64,000 bases of DNA from Clostridium sp. GTDB lineage: Bacteria; Bacillota; Clostridia; Clostridiales; Clostridiaceae. Shown here in pieces: positions 55,795 to 64,000 of this stretch. The DNA lies in assembly GCF_022482905.1 (NCBI RefSeq), contig NZ_JAKVOI010000001.1:372001-436000 (forward strand), in the 5' to 3' direction. The first letter of the stretch is position 1; the number at the start of each line of letters is the position of its first letter. Below the pieces are notes generated by a model. That model worked only from the letters and a program-made list of their open reading frames with translations, was not told the origin of the DNA and ran no database searches. The translations under genes were made by a program, and so were the position numbers.

Positions 55795-55823
55795 ATTATA
55801 AAACTTTATGAATAATTATGCAA
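55795..55823 (-). promoter_or_regulatory. argC promoter with overlapping ARG box
   Basis: On the minus strand, TTGCAT (55818-55823), a 17-bp spacer and TATAAT (55795-55800). The ARG-box-like TGAATAATTATGCA (55809-55822, plus strand) lies in the -35/spacer region and differs at one position from TGAATWWWWATTCA, so ArgR should repress here. Confidence 0.75.
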
Positions 55824-55921
55824 TAATATCTATAAAAAACTTGAAAAATTTTTATGGATATTAGCCTAAACATTATAAATTATTCGCAAAGCTGTTTACC
55901 TGAGTCATACATAATAATTAA

Positions 55922-55935
55922 TGCATAAGTATACA
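55922..55935. promoter_or_regulatory. Second ARG-box-like site
   Basis: TGCATAAGTATACA is a weaker match to the ArgR consensus, about 110 bp upstream of the first. Two spaced boxes would allow looping or cooperative ArgR binding. Confidence 0.5.
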
Positions 55936-56057
55936 TAATTGTGTGTGCAGCTTTTAATATACATGTAATTATAGTTGAATGTCCTATTATGTTTTGTATA
56001 TAATTATTTACAGTATATATTAAATAATTATACAAGTTGGTAATCAAAGGAGATAAT

Positions 56058-57218
56058 ATGAATAAAAAGGATTTGTCAAATATAAGGAAGGAATTTAAGA
56101 TTGAAAGTTATGCACTTCCTATTAAAGAGGTGTACAGCGTATATTTGAAAAAGGATAATGGAGCTATAATAACCAAAGAACTTGTACCTTTTGGAATGAT
56201 GGATATTGAAACAAGGGAGCTCTATTTGAAGAATTTTAAAAAGGTGCTTACGGGTACCATAGATTCAAAAATATTTGAACTCGATTTTATGAAAAAAGAA
56301 ATTAATGAAACACAGAGTGTACTGTATAATGCACTGAGCAGCGGAAGCAGCATACCAGAATTTGCAGATTGGATAGTAGATAGAATTGCAAAAAATTTCA
56401 ATTATGATACGGATATAGTGATCAATTTCATCAAGGCTCAATATTATAGGGGAAATGGGAAAAAAACTTCCGGGGAAGAGGGGATTGAAGAAGCTATAGA
56501 AGCTGTGGAATTCATACTCTGCAGTATAAATAAAGTGGATGTCCCTAAAAAGGTTTTGAAGTTTGATTATTCGGAGATGAAATTCAAAGCAAATTCGGCC
56601 CTGGATGTAACTGTAAATTTGAATTCTCCGCTTGATGGATTCATGTTTCCAAGCTTTAGTTCAGGATATGTGGATGTTAACAAGCTGGTCTACTATTCAC
56701 ATAAATCCAGGGAGTTGAATAAGACTTTTGTGGAGGACATTCTTGGCTGTGTTATTAAACCAACATCAGAGGAAGAAAAGGAAAGCTTTAATGCTATAAT
56801 TCAAACTGCAGTAGAAAATAAAATTAAACCTCAGGTAATGCAGAAAATATATGAGAATATGAATGAAAAACTTCAGGAATCGGAAGATGAGGATGAAGAA
56901 GCTAAAGTTGACATGAGGGAAATTTCAAATATACTGGAACAGAGCGGAGTTGAAAACAGGGAACTTGTAAAGAGTGCATTTGAAGAAGTATGTGGAGGCA
57001 ACTATGAATTCAAAGTAAAAAATGTAGTGCCTGATTTTGAAAGCAGATCCGTGAAAATAGAGAATGACAATATAAATATAACAATAACCCCTGGAAAGTT
57101 GAACTCCGTAAGGCAGATAAGAGACAAAGAGGGAAGGAAATGCCTCCTTATAGTATTAAATGAAGATGTAACTATAAATGGCTTGAGTATCCAAACTGAA
57201 AATGGAGATTTTGAATAA
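56058..57218 (+). CDS. DUF4317 family protein
   Basis: About 386 residues. Sequence pattern matches DUF4317, a Firmicute family of unknown function, with KKDLSNIRKEFKIESYALPIKEVYSVYLKK at the start and FMMPSFSSGYVDVNKLVYYS-like centre. Soluble, acidic, with a highly acidic stretch around residue 280 (ESEDEDEEAK). No catalytic motif is visible. AAAGGAGA lies 5 nt before ATG 56058. It is divergent from the arg operon and is followed by an attenuating terminator before sufC. Confidence 0.75.
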   Translation: MNKKDLSNIRKEFKIESYALPIKEVYSVYLKKDNGAIITKELVPFGMMDIETRELYLKNFKKVLTGTIDSKIFELDFMKKEINETQSVLYNALSSGSSIPEFADWIVDRIAKNFNYDTDIVINFIKAQYYRGNGKKTSGEEGIEEAIEAVEFILCSINKVDVPKKVLKFDYSEMKFKANSALDVTVNLNSPLDGFMFPSFSSGYVDVNKLVYYSHKSRELNKTFVEDILGCVIKPTSEEEKESFNAIIQTAVENKIKPQVMQKIYENMNEKLQESEDEDEEAKVDMREISNILEQSGVENRELVKSAFEEVCGGNYEFKVKNVVPDFESRSVKIENDNINITITPGKLNSVRQIRDKEGRKCLLIVLNEDVTINGLSIQTENGDFE

Positions 57219-57283
57219 ATTATCTAATATTGTTGATTATCTGTTAAATAAATAGTAGAATGTAAATAGAAATAATTCTGAGC

Positions 57284-57327
57284 ATTTAAGTCTGATATAA
57301 TTTTATAACTAAGACTTAAATTTTTTT
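57284..57327 (+). terminator. Intrinsic terminator after the DUF4317 gene
   Basis: Perfect 10-bp arms 57284-57293 and 57312-57321 with an 18-nt loop, then seven T. It separates this gene from the SUF operon. Confidence 0.75.
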
Positions 57328-57372
57328 GATATCAAATAAGAGTTAAATACTCGGATATAGAGGAGAGGTACA

Positions 57373-58119
57373 ATGGATAATAAGCTGCTAAAAATAAATA
57401 ATCTTAAAACAAAGGTTGGAGAAACTGAAATATTGAAGGGCTTGAATCTGGAGATTGGAAAAGGAGAGGTTCATGCAATAATGGGACCGAATGGTGCAGG
57501 AAAATCCACGCTTGTAAATACTATAATGGGTCATCCAAAATATTCCATATCCAGTGGGGATATATTATTTGAAGGAAAGTCCATAAATGATCTAAAGGTT
57601 GATGAAAGGGCAAGACTTGGTATATTCATGTCATTTCAGTATCCGGAAGAGATACAGGGAATAACAGTTGAAAATTTTCTTCGTACTGCAAAATCTGCTG
57701 TTAGTGGAAAAAAGAGCGGAATACTGGCTTTTAGAAGATTGCTGAAGGAAAAATTGAAACTTTTAAAAATAGATGAAAGCTATTCAAAGAGATATTTGAA
57801 TGTGGGATTTTCAGGAGGAGAAAAGAAAAAAAATGAGATTCTCCAGATGGCCGTACTTGAACCAAAGCTTGCAATGCTGGATGAAACTGATTCAGGACTT
57901 GACGTAGATGCCGTAAGAATAGTATCGGAAGGTGTAAGCAAACTCAGAACGGAAGAAAATTCGGTGCTTATAATTACACATCACAACAGCATTCTGGAAT
58001 ATCTCAAACCTGATTATGTTCACATACTTGTAAATGGAAAAATAGTCAAGACGGGCGATAGTTCCCTGGCAGAAGAGATAGAGAAGAATGGATATGATGC
58101 ATTCAAGGCTTTGGCTTAA
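57373..58119 (+). CDS. sufC: Fe-S assembly ATPase SufC
   Basis: A 248-residue ABC-type ATPase of the SufBCD scaffold that builds Fe-S clusters. Walker A is GPNGAGKST, signature [15 protein letters not shown], Walker [17 protein letters not shown] with the Asp-rich SufC variant, and the switch His in LIITHHN. Length and motifs are typical. It begins the sufC-B-D-S-U operon; GAGGAGAGG precedes the ATG. sufB follows 27 bp later. Confidence 0.96.
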   Translation: MDNKLLKINNLKTKVGETEILKGLNLEIGKGEVHAIMGPNGAGKSTLVNTIMGHPKYSISSGDILFEGKSINDLKVDERARLGIFMSFQYPEEIQGITVENFLRTAKSAVSGKKSGILAFRRLLKEKLKLLKIDESYSKRYLNVGFSGGEKKKNEILQMAVLEPKLAMLDETDSGLDVDAVRIVSEGVSKLRTEENSVLIITHHNSILEYLKPDYVHILVNGKIVKTGDSSLAEEIEKNGYDAFKALA

Positions 58120-58146
58120 TATAGTACTTGAAAATGGAGGTGTTCT

Positions 58147-59556
58147 TTGTTGGAAAAAAATAAAACTTATATAGAAGATGTGCGAAGAAGTATCTACGAT
58201 ATAAAAAACAAGGATAATTACAGCTATAAAAGTGACAGCGGACTTACAAAAGACATAATAGAAAAAATATCCGAAGAAAAAAATGATCCTGACTGGATGA
58301 GGGAGTTCAGGCTCAAATCCCTTGAAATATACGATAAAACGCCTATGCCTTCCTGGGGACCTGATTTAAAAGACCTGGACATGGACAATATAGTTACTTA
58401 CGTAAGACCAGATACGAGCATGAAACATGACTGGAAGGATGTGCCCGAGGATATAAAACAGACTTTTGACCTGCTTGGGATTCCGAAAGCTGAGCATGAA
58501 TCACTTGCAGGAGTCGGTGCACAGTATGATTCGGAGGTCGTTTATCACAATGTGAGTGATGAACTTAGAAAACAGGGCGTACTTTATATGGATATGGAGA
58601 CAGCCATAAGGGATTATGAGGATCTGGTAAGGCCTCATTTCATGAAGCTTGTACCACCAACTGACCATAAATTTGTGGCACTTCATGGAGCCGTCTGGTC
58701 AGGAGGTTCATTTGTATATGTTCCTGCAGGTGTCCAGGTTGATATCCCGATCCAGTCATATTTCAGGTTGAATGCACCGGGGGCAGGACAATTTGAACAT
58801 ACACTTATAATAGTAGAAAAGGGAGCAAAGATTCATTATATAGAAGGATGTTCAGCACCTAAGTACTATGTGAACAATCTTCATGCAGGATGTGTTGAAT
58901 GCTATATAGGAGAAGGCGCTACTTTAAAATACAGTACTATAGAGAACTGGTCCAGGAATATGTACAATTTGAATACAAAGAGAGCTGTTGTGGATAAAAA
59001 TGGACGTATAGAATGGGTGACAGGATCTTTCGGCTCCAAGGTTTCAATGCTCTATCCAATGAGTATATTGAGGGGAGAAGGAGCAAAATGTGAATTTACA
59101 GGTATAACTTTTGCAGGAGCAGGACAATATCTGGATACAGGTTCAAAAGTAGTTCATGCAGCTCCCAACACTACATCTACAGTAAATTCAAAGTCAATAT
59201 CCAAGGATGGTGGAGTTTCAATTTACAGGGGACTTCTGAGTTCCACAAGCGATGCGGTGCATTCAAAGTCAAGTGTATCCTGTGAATCACTTATGCTTGA
59301 CAGTAAGTCCAGATCGGATACAGTGCCTATTGTAAGTGTTGCAAACAATAATGTAGATATAGGACATGAAGCGAAGATAGGAAGAATAAGTGATGATGCA
59401 ATCTTCTATCTCATGAGCAGGGGACTTACAGAGGAAGAAGCAAGGGGAATGATAGTAACGGGGTTTGTTGAACCTGTTGCAAAAGAACTTCCACTTGAGT
59501 ATGCTGTGGAGATGAACAATCTTATTAAACTGGAACTAAAGGGAACCATAGGATAG
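58147..59556 (+). CDS. sufB: Fe-S cluster scaffold protein SufB
   Basis: A 469-residue scaffold subunit of SufBCD. It has the SufB core LNAPGAGQFEHTLIIVEKGAKIHYIEGCSAP, and later HAAPNTTSTVNSKSISKDGGVSIYRG and SCESLMLDSKSRSDTVP. C-terminal IGHEAKIGRISDDAIFYLMSRGLTEEEA is shared with SufD. Start is UUG 58147 or UUG 58150, both behind GGAGG (6 or 9 nt). It is directly followed by sufD after 13 bp. Confidence 0.96.
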   Translation: MLEKNKTYIEDVRRSIYDIKNKDNYSYKSDSGLTKDIIEKISEEKNDPDWMREFRLKSLEIYDKTPMPSWGPDLKDLDMDNIVTYVRPDTSMKHDWKDVPEDIKQTFDLLGIPKAEHESLAGVGAQYDSEVVYHNVSDELRKQGVLYMDMETAIRDYEDLVRPHFMKLVPPTDHKFVALHGAVWSGGSFVYVPAGVQVDIPIQSYFRLNAPGAGQFEHTLIIVEKGAKIHYIEGCSAPKYYVNNLHAGCVECYIGEGATLKYSTIENWSRNMYNLNTKRAVVDKNGRIEWVTGSFGSKVSMLYPMSILRGEGAKCEFTGITFAGAGQYLDTGSKVVHAAPNTTSTVNSKSISKDGGVSIYRGLLSSTSDAVHSKSSVSCESLMLDSKSRSDTVPIVSVANNNVDIGHEAKIGRISDDAIFYLMSRGLTEEEARGMIVTGFVEPVAKELPLEYAVEMNNLIKLELKGTIG

Positions 59557-59569
59557 GAGGTATAATATT

Positions 59570-60742
59570 ATGGACATAAAAGATAATTTCAGAGAAAAAA
59601 AAGATATAATTTCAACTTTTGAAAATAAAAATGATTTTAGACTAAACCAGGCCTATGTTCCTACATGGAGATATCTTGGATTAAATGATTTCCATATTGA
59701 AAATTATGAGCTTCCCGAGATAGAATCGTATAAACTGGATTATATGAATTTCAAGCCTGAAAATTTTGAGGGAATTACTGTGGTTCCTACAAAGGATGCT
59801 GTCAGACATGAATGCCTGTGTGGACATTCAAGTTTCAAGAATGCATCTTCCGTATCGAAGGATTTTGTAAGACTTGCGGAGAACGGATTTAATTCGGGCA
59901 TATTTGTAAAAGTCCCGGAAAACAAGGTTGTGGATTCATATATAAGGCTTAATTTTAATTTGAATGATGATAACCCGACGGTTATAGACAATAATATTAT
60001 TACAGCAGAACCAAACAGCAGAATTACATTATTGGTGGATTATTCTACACAGGGCGGCAGGACAAAGGCATTCCACAATGGATTGACCAGGGTGATTGCA
60101 AAAGCTGGCTCAGAAGTAAATGTCATAAAAATTCAGAGGATGAATGATTTGTCCACGCATTTTGATTCAAATATGGCAGTAGTTGAATCCGGTGCAAGAG
60201 TGAACTGGGTTACAATAGAAATTGGAAGTGGTACAAATGTTACAAACTACAATTCCGATTTGAATGGAGACCACAGCAGTGCAGATATATACTCGGCCTA
60301 TCTTGTGGATGGAGACAGAAAACAGGATCTTTACTATACTACAAATCATTTTGGCAGAGAAAGTACCAGCAACATGGTCATAGAAGGTGTTCTGAAAGAC
60401 AGGGCAAGGAAAGTATTCAAGGGAAATATAGATTTCAGGAGAGGTTCTTCCAAATCAAAGGGAGCACAGGCTGAAGAGGTTCTTCTTTTAGATCCTACGG
60501 TTAAAACTGACAGTGTTCCAATACTCCTGTGCCAGGAAGAGGATGTGGATGGACAGCATGCTGCAAGTGTGGGAAAGATAGATGAAAATCAGCTCTTTTA
60601 TCTCATGAGCAGAGGACTTGATTATAGTGAAGCGGAAAAACTTGTTATAGAGGCCAGATTCAGTCCGATTTTTGATAGAGTGCCGGCAGATGATTTAAAA
60701 AATTTCTTGTCTGAAGAACTTAGAAGGAGGCTCGTAAGATGA
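59570..60742 (+). CDS. sufD: Fe-S assembly protein SufD
   Basis: A 390-residue SufB paralogue, the partner subunit of SufBCD. The shared beta-helix core gives NFNLNDDNPTVIDNN, KGNIDFRRGSSKSKGAQAEEVLLLDPTVKTDSVP and EDVDGQHAASVGKIDENQLFYLMSRGLDYSEAEKL. It is less conserved than SufB, as usual. GGAGGT precedes the ATG. Its stop overlaps the sufS start (60739) by 4 bp. Confidence 0.94.
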   Translation: MDIKDNFREKKDIISTFENKNDFRLNQAYVPTWRYLGLNDFHIENYELPEIESYKLDYMNFKPENFEGITVVPTKDAVRHECLCGHSSFKNASSVSKDFVRLAENGFNSGIFVKVPENKVVDSYIRLNFNLNDDNPTVIDNNIITAEPNSRITLLVDYSTQGGRTKAFHNGLTRVIAKAGSEVNVIKIQRMNDLSTHFDSNMAVVESGARVNWVTIEIGSGTNVTNYNSDLNGDHSSADIYSAYLVDGDRKQDLYYTTNHFGRESTSNMVIEGVLKDRARKVFKGNIDFRRGSSKSKGAQAEEVLLLDPTVKTDSVPILLCQEEDVDGQHAASVGKIDENQLFYLMSRGLDYSEAEKLVIEARFSPIFDRVPADDLKNFLSEELRRRLVR

Positions 60743-62001
60743 GTAATACAAATGTAGAAATTAAAAAAATAGATGTAGAAAAAATAAGAAAGGATTTTCC
60801 GATACTTTCCATAAAAGTAAATGGAAAAGATCTGGTCTATTTTGATAACGGGGCAACAACTCAAAAGCCAGTTCCTGTTATGAATGCTGTGAGAAATTAT
60901 AATGAAAAGTTGAATGGAAATCCCCACAGAGGAGCGCATTATCTGGGAGTTACATCTACTAAAGCCTATGAACAGGCACGCGAGAAGGTGAGAAAATTCA
61001 TAGGTGCTGAGAAGGCATCACAGATAATTTTTACAAGGAATGCTACGGAATCACTTAATCTGATAGCATATAGCTATGGGCTGAATTTTATAAATGAAGG
61101 TGATGAAATAGTAATAGCTGTTTCCGAGCACCACAGTAATATACTTCCATGGCAGATGGTGTCAAAAGTCAAAGGTGCGGTATTGAAGTACATGTATACT
61201 GACGATGACGGCAAAATTACCGAGGAGGAATATAAAAATAAGATCACAGACAGAACGAAGATAGTGGCAGTTGCACAGATGTCAAATGTACTTGGGACCA
61301 AACACCCCGTGAAGCAGATTGCAAAGTATGCCCATGAAAAAGGTGCTGTAGTTGTAATAGATGGAGCCCAGAGTGTACCGCATATGAAGGTCGATGTAAA
61401 GGACATTGATGCAGACTTCTTTGTTTTTTCAGGACACAAGATGCTTTCCTCCATGGGAATAGGGGTACTTTATGCAAAGGAAAAGCTGCTTGAAGAAATG
61501 CCTCCATTTTTAAGAGGTGGAGACATGATAGAGTATGTTACAGAACAGGATGCCACTTTTGCGGAGCTCCCATTCAAATTTGAAGCAGGGACGCAGAATG
61601 TAGAAGGAGCGGTATCACTTGGAGCAGCTGCTGATTATTTGAATTCCGTAGGACTTGACAATATAGAAGCTTATGAAAAAGAGCTTACAAAATATGCCCT
61701 TGATAAACTTTCAGATATAGATTACGTTACAGTTTATGGACCGGGGAATGTGGAGGATAGAGGAGGAATTATATCCTTCAATATAAAAGGTGTGCATCCA
61801 CATGATGTTGCAACTGTCCTGAACAGTTATGGAGTAGCAGTAAGATCCGGACATCATTGTGCACAGCCCCTGATGAAATATCTTGGAATTCAGGCTTCTT
61901 CAAGAGCAAGTTTTTATTTTTACAATACTTATGAGGAAATAGACAGATTTATAGAAGGAGTCAAGAATGTAAGGAAGTGGTTGGGCTATGGACGATCTTA
62001 G
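60739..62001 (+). CDS. sufS: Cysteine desulfurase SufS
   Basis: A 420-residue group II PLP cysteine desulfurase. Motifs: FDNGATTQKPVPV, GNPHRGAHYLG, FTRNATESLNLIAYS, SEHHSNILPWQ, and PLP Lys in FSGHKMLSSMGIG. The catalytic Cys is in RSGHHCAQPLMKY. AGGAGG upstream lies inside sufD, and the ATG overlaps its stop. SufU is encoded immediately after, overlapping by 14 bp, as expected because SufU accepts the persulfide sulfur. Confidence 0.96.
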   Translation: MSNTNVEIKKIDVEKIRKDFPILSIKVNGKDLVYFDNGATTQKPVPVMNAVRNYNEKLNGNPHRGAHYLGVTSTKAYEQAREKVRKFIGAEKASQIIFTRNATESLNLIAYSYGLNFINEGDEIVIAVSEHHSNILPWQMVSKVKGAVLKYMYTDDDGKITEEEYKNKITDRTKIVAVAQMSNVLGTKHPVKQIAKYAHEKGAVVVIDGAQSVPHMKVDVKDIDADFFVFSGHKMLSSMGIGVLYAKEKLLEEMPPFLRGGDMIEYVTEQDATFAELPFKFEAGTQNVEGAVSLGAAADYLNSVGLDNIEAYEKELTKYALDKLSDIDYVTVYGPGNVEDRGGIISFNIKGVHPHDVATVLNSYGVAVRSGHHCAQPLMKYLGIQASSRASFYFYNTYEEIDRFIEGVKNVRKWLGYGRS

Positions 62002-62431
62002 TCTCATATATTCAGAAATAATAACAGAACACAATCAGGATACTACAAATAAAAGGGAAATAAAAGATCCCGATCTGAAGGAAAGAGGACACAATCCGAG
62101 CTGTGGAGATGATATAACTCTTTCCATGAAATTCAAGGGGGATGTTATAGATGATGTAGCATATCAGGGAAGTGGATGTGCCATATCACAGGCATCTACG
62201 TCCATGATGATAGATCTCATAAAAGGGAAAACTATTGATGAGGCCATGGAGTATGTAAAGACCTTTATTGGAATGATAAAAAAGGAAATTACAGATGATG
62301 ACGAGCTTGAAAAACTTGAGGATGCCATAGCACTCAAGAATATATCGATGATGCCTGCAAGGGTAAAATGTGCAGTGCTTGCATGGCATACTCTGGAAGA
62401 AGCTATAAAAAAAAGAAATACGAAAAAGTAA
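61988..62431 (+). CDS. sufU: Sulfur transfer protein SufU
   Basis: A 147-residue zinc-dependent sulfur acceptor for SufS. The three zinc/sulfur Cys are in HNPSCGDDI, YQGSGCAISQAST and RVKCAVLAW, and the inserted region of the SufU type is present between the second and third Cys. It overlaps the sufS end by 14 bp, so it is translationally coupled. Last gene of the operon; a terminator follows. Confidence 0.95.
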   Translation: MDDLSLIYSEIITEHNQDTTNKREIKDPDLKERGHNPSCGDDITLSMKFKGDVIDDVAYQGSGCAISQASTSMMIDLIKGKTIDEAMEYVKTFIGMIKKEITDDDELEKLEDAIALKNISMMPARVKCAVLAWHTLEEAIKKRNTKK

Positions 62432-62436
62432 ACACG

Positions 62437-62478
62437 GGCTGTTAAAATTGAAGGTATTCAGTTTTAACAGCCTTTTGT
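62437..62478 (+). terminator. Intrinsic terminator of the suf operon
   Basis: Perfect 11-bp arms 62437-62447 and 62462-62472 with a 14-nt loop, then TTTTG. Confidence 0.88.
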
Positions 62479-62564
62479 CTAAAATTTTTATGCCGTGCTG
62501 TAATATATGTGGATAATATAGTACAATTAATATGATCATCAAACTAGTATCAGGAGGTATTGTA

Positions 62565-64000
62565 ATGGACAAGAAATGGGAAAATGTAAAAAATGGTACA
62601 GATATCAGGGGTGTCGTAATAGAAAATGATGAGAGGGATGTAAATCTTACATATGATATGATTTCTACCATAGCCAGATCATTTGCAGTATTGCTGTCAT
62701 CCAAAAAAAATAGAAAGCTGGCAGACTTGAGGATATCCATAGGAATGGACTCAAGGATAACCAGCAGCAAAATAAAAGAAATAATGTCCAGGGAAATTTC
62801 AGGGCTTGGCTGCAGTGTAATTGACTGTGGACTTTGTTCGACACCTGCAATGTTTATGAGTACTGTGCTTGATGGCTGCAAGGTGGATGGTGCAGTTGAG
62901 ATAACCGCAAGTCACCTCCCGTATTATTATAATGGACTGAAATTTTTTACAGAGAATGGTGGCTTTGAGAGCAGTGATATAACAGAACTGCTTGCCATTT
63001 CAGATAGTGGAGAACTTCCAGAACAAACTGAGGAAGGGGAAATAGAAGAAAGAGCTTTAATGGATGATTACAGCAGATTTTTAATAAATAAGATAATAGA
63101 TGGAATAGATGACAAAGTTAACAGAATACAGCCGCTCAAAGGATTCAGGATAGTTGTAGATGCCGGGAATGGCGCGGGAGGATTTTTTGTAGAAAAGGTT
63201 TTAAACAAACTTGGAGCAGATACGGTTGGGAGTCAGTTTATCGAACCGGACGGCAGATTCCCCAATCATATACCTAATCCTGAAAAAAAGGAGGCAATGG
63301 ATTCTATAAAGGATGCAGTACTTAAAAATTCTGCAGACCTTGGTATTATTTTTGATGCGGATGTAGACAGGGCTGCAGTAGTAGACAGCAGGGGCGGAGA
63401 GATAAACAGGAATGCACTTATTGCACTTGCATCGGCTATTGTACTTGAGGAACATCCGGGTTCCATAATAGTTACAGATTCAGTTACAAGCAATGGACTT
63501 AAGAAGTTTATTGAATCACATGGTGGAATTCACCACAGGTTCAAAAGAGGATATAGAAATGTCATAAATGAGGCTATAAGATTCAACAAGGAAGACAAAG
63601 AGTGTTATTTTGCCATTGAAACTTCAGGACATGCAGCATTAAAGGAAAATTATTTTCTGGATGATGGCGCCTATCTTGTTTCAAAAATACTCGTAAAGAT
63701 GGCAAGATTGAAAAATGAAGAAGGAAAAACACTTACGGACCTCATTTCAGACTTGGAAGTTCCACGTGAAAGTGTGGAATACAGGATAAAAATCAAATGC
63801 GATGAATTTAAAAAATATGGAGCAGGGGTATTGGAAGATCTTAGAGCATTTGTGGACAGTGTAGATGGATGGAGTATTGAACCAAAGAATTATGAAGGTG
63901 TAAGGGTAAACTGCAATGATTCAAGTGGCTCCGGATGGTTTCTCCTTAGATTGTCACTTCATGAAGCTGTTATGCCGTTGAATATAGAATCTGACAAGGA
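62565..64000 (+). CDS. Phosphohexomutase (phosphoglucomutase/phosphomannomutase family), 3' end outside window
   Basis: An open frame of 478 complete codons reaching the window end. The catalytic phosphoserine is S116 in EITASHLPYYYNGLKFF; the usual TASHNP has Leu at the Asn place. The metal loop DADVDR is at 264-269 and the sugar-binding ETSGH follows. The C-terminal GVRVNC..SGWFLLRLSLHEAVMPLNIES is the phosphate-binding domain, so little is missing. It interconverts hexose 1- and 6-phosphates for wall or glycogen precursors. CAGGAGG lies 7 nt before the ATG. It is downstream of the suf terminator. Confidence 0.9.
   Translation, partial: MDKKWENVKNGTDIRGVVIENDERDVNLTYDMISTIARSFAVLLSSKKNRKLADLRISIGMDSRITSSKIKEIMSREISGLGCSVIDCGLCSTPAMFMSTVLDGCKVDGAVEITASHLPYYYNGLKFFTENGGFESSDITELLAISDSGELPEQTEEGEIEERALMDDYSRFLINKIIDGIDDKVNRIQPLKGFRIVVDAGNGAGGFFVEKVLNKLGADTVGSQFIEPDGRFPNHIPNPEKKEAMDSIKDAVLKNSADLGIIFDADVDRAAVVDSRGGEINRNALIALASAIVLEEHPGSIIVTDSVTSNGLKKFIESHGGIHHRFKRGYRNVINEAIRFNKEDKECYFAIETSGHAALKENYFLDDGAYLVSKILVKMARLKNEEGKTLTDLISDLEVPRESVEYRIKIKCDEFKKYGAGVLEDLRAFVDSVDGWSIEPKNYEGVRVNCNDSSGSGWFLLRLSLHEAVMPLNIESDK

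Noticed and set aside
1-64000. Prophage, insertion sequence, integron or CRISPR array
   Set aside because: No transposase, integrase or phage structural genes and no regularly spaced repeats were found. The tRNA cluster at 45.9-46.2 kb has no integrase or attachment duplication beside it.

Overview
The window looks like chromosomal DNA of a spore-forming, low-GC Firmicute of the Clostridium sensu stricto type. Grounds: AT-rich sequence with AT-rich codons, strong AGGAGG-type ribosome binding sites with frequent UUG starts, an alpha/beta small acid-soluble spore protein, a class III fructose bisphosphatase, and Firmicute-style riboswitch and T-box leaders. I see no prophage, transposase, integrase or CRISPR array. 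Nearly all genes are core or housekeeping, with a few accessory islands.

Layout. 1-5.7 kb: end of trmB, a DUF1461 membrane protein, a type I modification pair (hsdM-hsdS) with no hsdR, a HAD-like protein and a CmpB-type membrane protein with a coiled-coil tail. 5.7-13.2 kb: a metal/chelate-binding lipoprotein with a methyltransferase on the minus strand, then a divergent MacB-like ABC exporter with its two-component system. 13.2-21.2 kb: HD-GYP protein, a glycine-riboswitch-controlled ACT/UPF0210 operon, thiol peroxidase, a short-chain dehydrogenase, a degenerate receiver-GGDEF protein, and two secreted proteins (CHAP-SH3 hydrolase and a G1 glutamic peptidase). 21.4-27.0 kb: nuclease-helicase fusion, aroE-aroK-aroD, a coiled-coil membrane protein and an L,D-transpeptidase. 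27.0-32.4 kb: metal homeostasis (csoR-copA-copZ, then a cadA-like pump). 32.5-42.4 kb: a candidate small RNA before fbp, cardiolipin synthase, HNH and CBS proteins, a tryptophan T-box with trpP, a SASP gene, a SIR2-like protein, an ECF S component and a P1-family peptidase. 42.7-51.1 kb: GGDEF-EAL protein, radical SAM protein, GtrA protein, three tRNAs (Gln-Lys-Leu), a cyclopropane synthase, a polysaccharide deacetylase and the nifS/iscS-thiI pair. 51.4-55.8 kb: argC-J-B-D on the minus strand behind an ARG box. 56.0-62.4 kb: a DUF4317 protein and a complete sufCBDSU operon. From 62.6 kb: a phosphohexomutase cut by the window end.

How parts work together. The SUF operon and the cysteine desulfurase-ThiI pair are separate sulfur-trafficking routes. 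The copper genes form a sensor-exporter-chaperone set with operator-like GC-rich sequence over the csoR ribosome binding site. Three cyclic-di-GMP-type proteins are present: an apparently intact HD-GYP phosphodiesterase, an EAL protein with a damaged GGDEF motif, and a receiver protein whose phosphoacceptor and GGDEF motif are both replaced. Amino-acid-sensing RNA controls are clear for glycine and tryptophan, and an ArgR-type operator for arginine.

The best leads for something undescribed are the stand-alone SIR2-like zinc-ribbon protein, the phosphomimetic receiver/degenerate GGDEF protein, and a promoter-hairpin-U-tract unit upstream of fbp that resembles a short non-coding transcript. All functions are inferred by reading the sequence; no database search was run.
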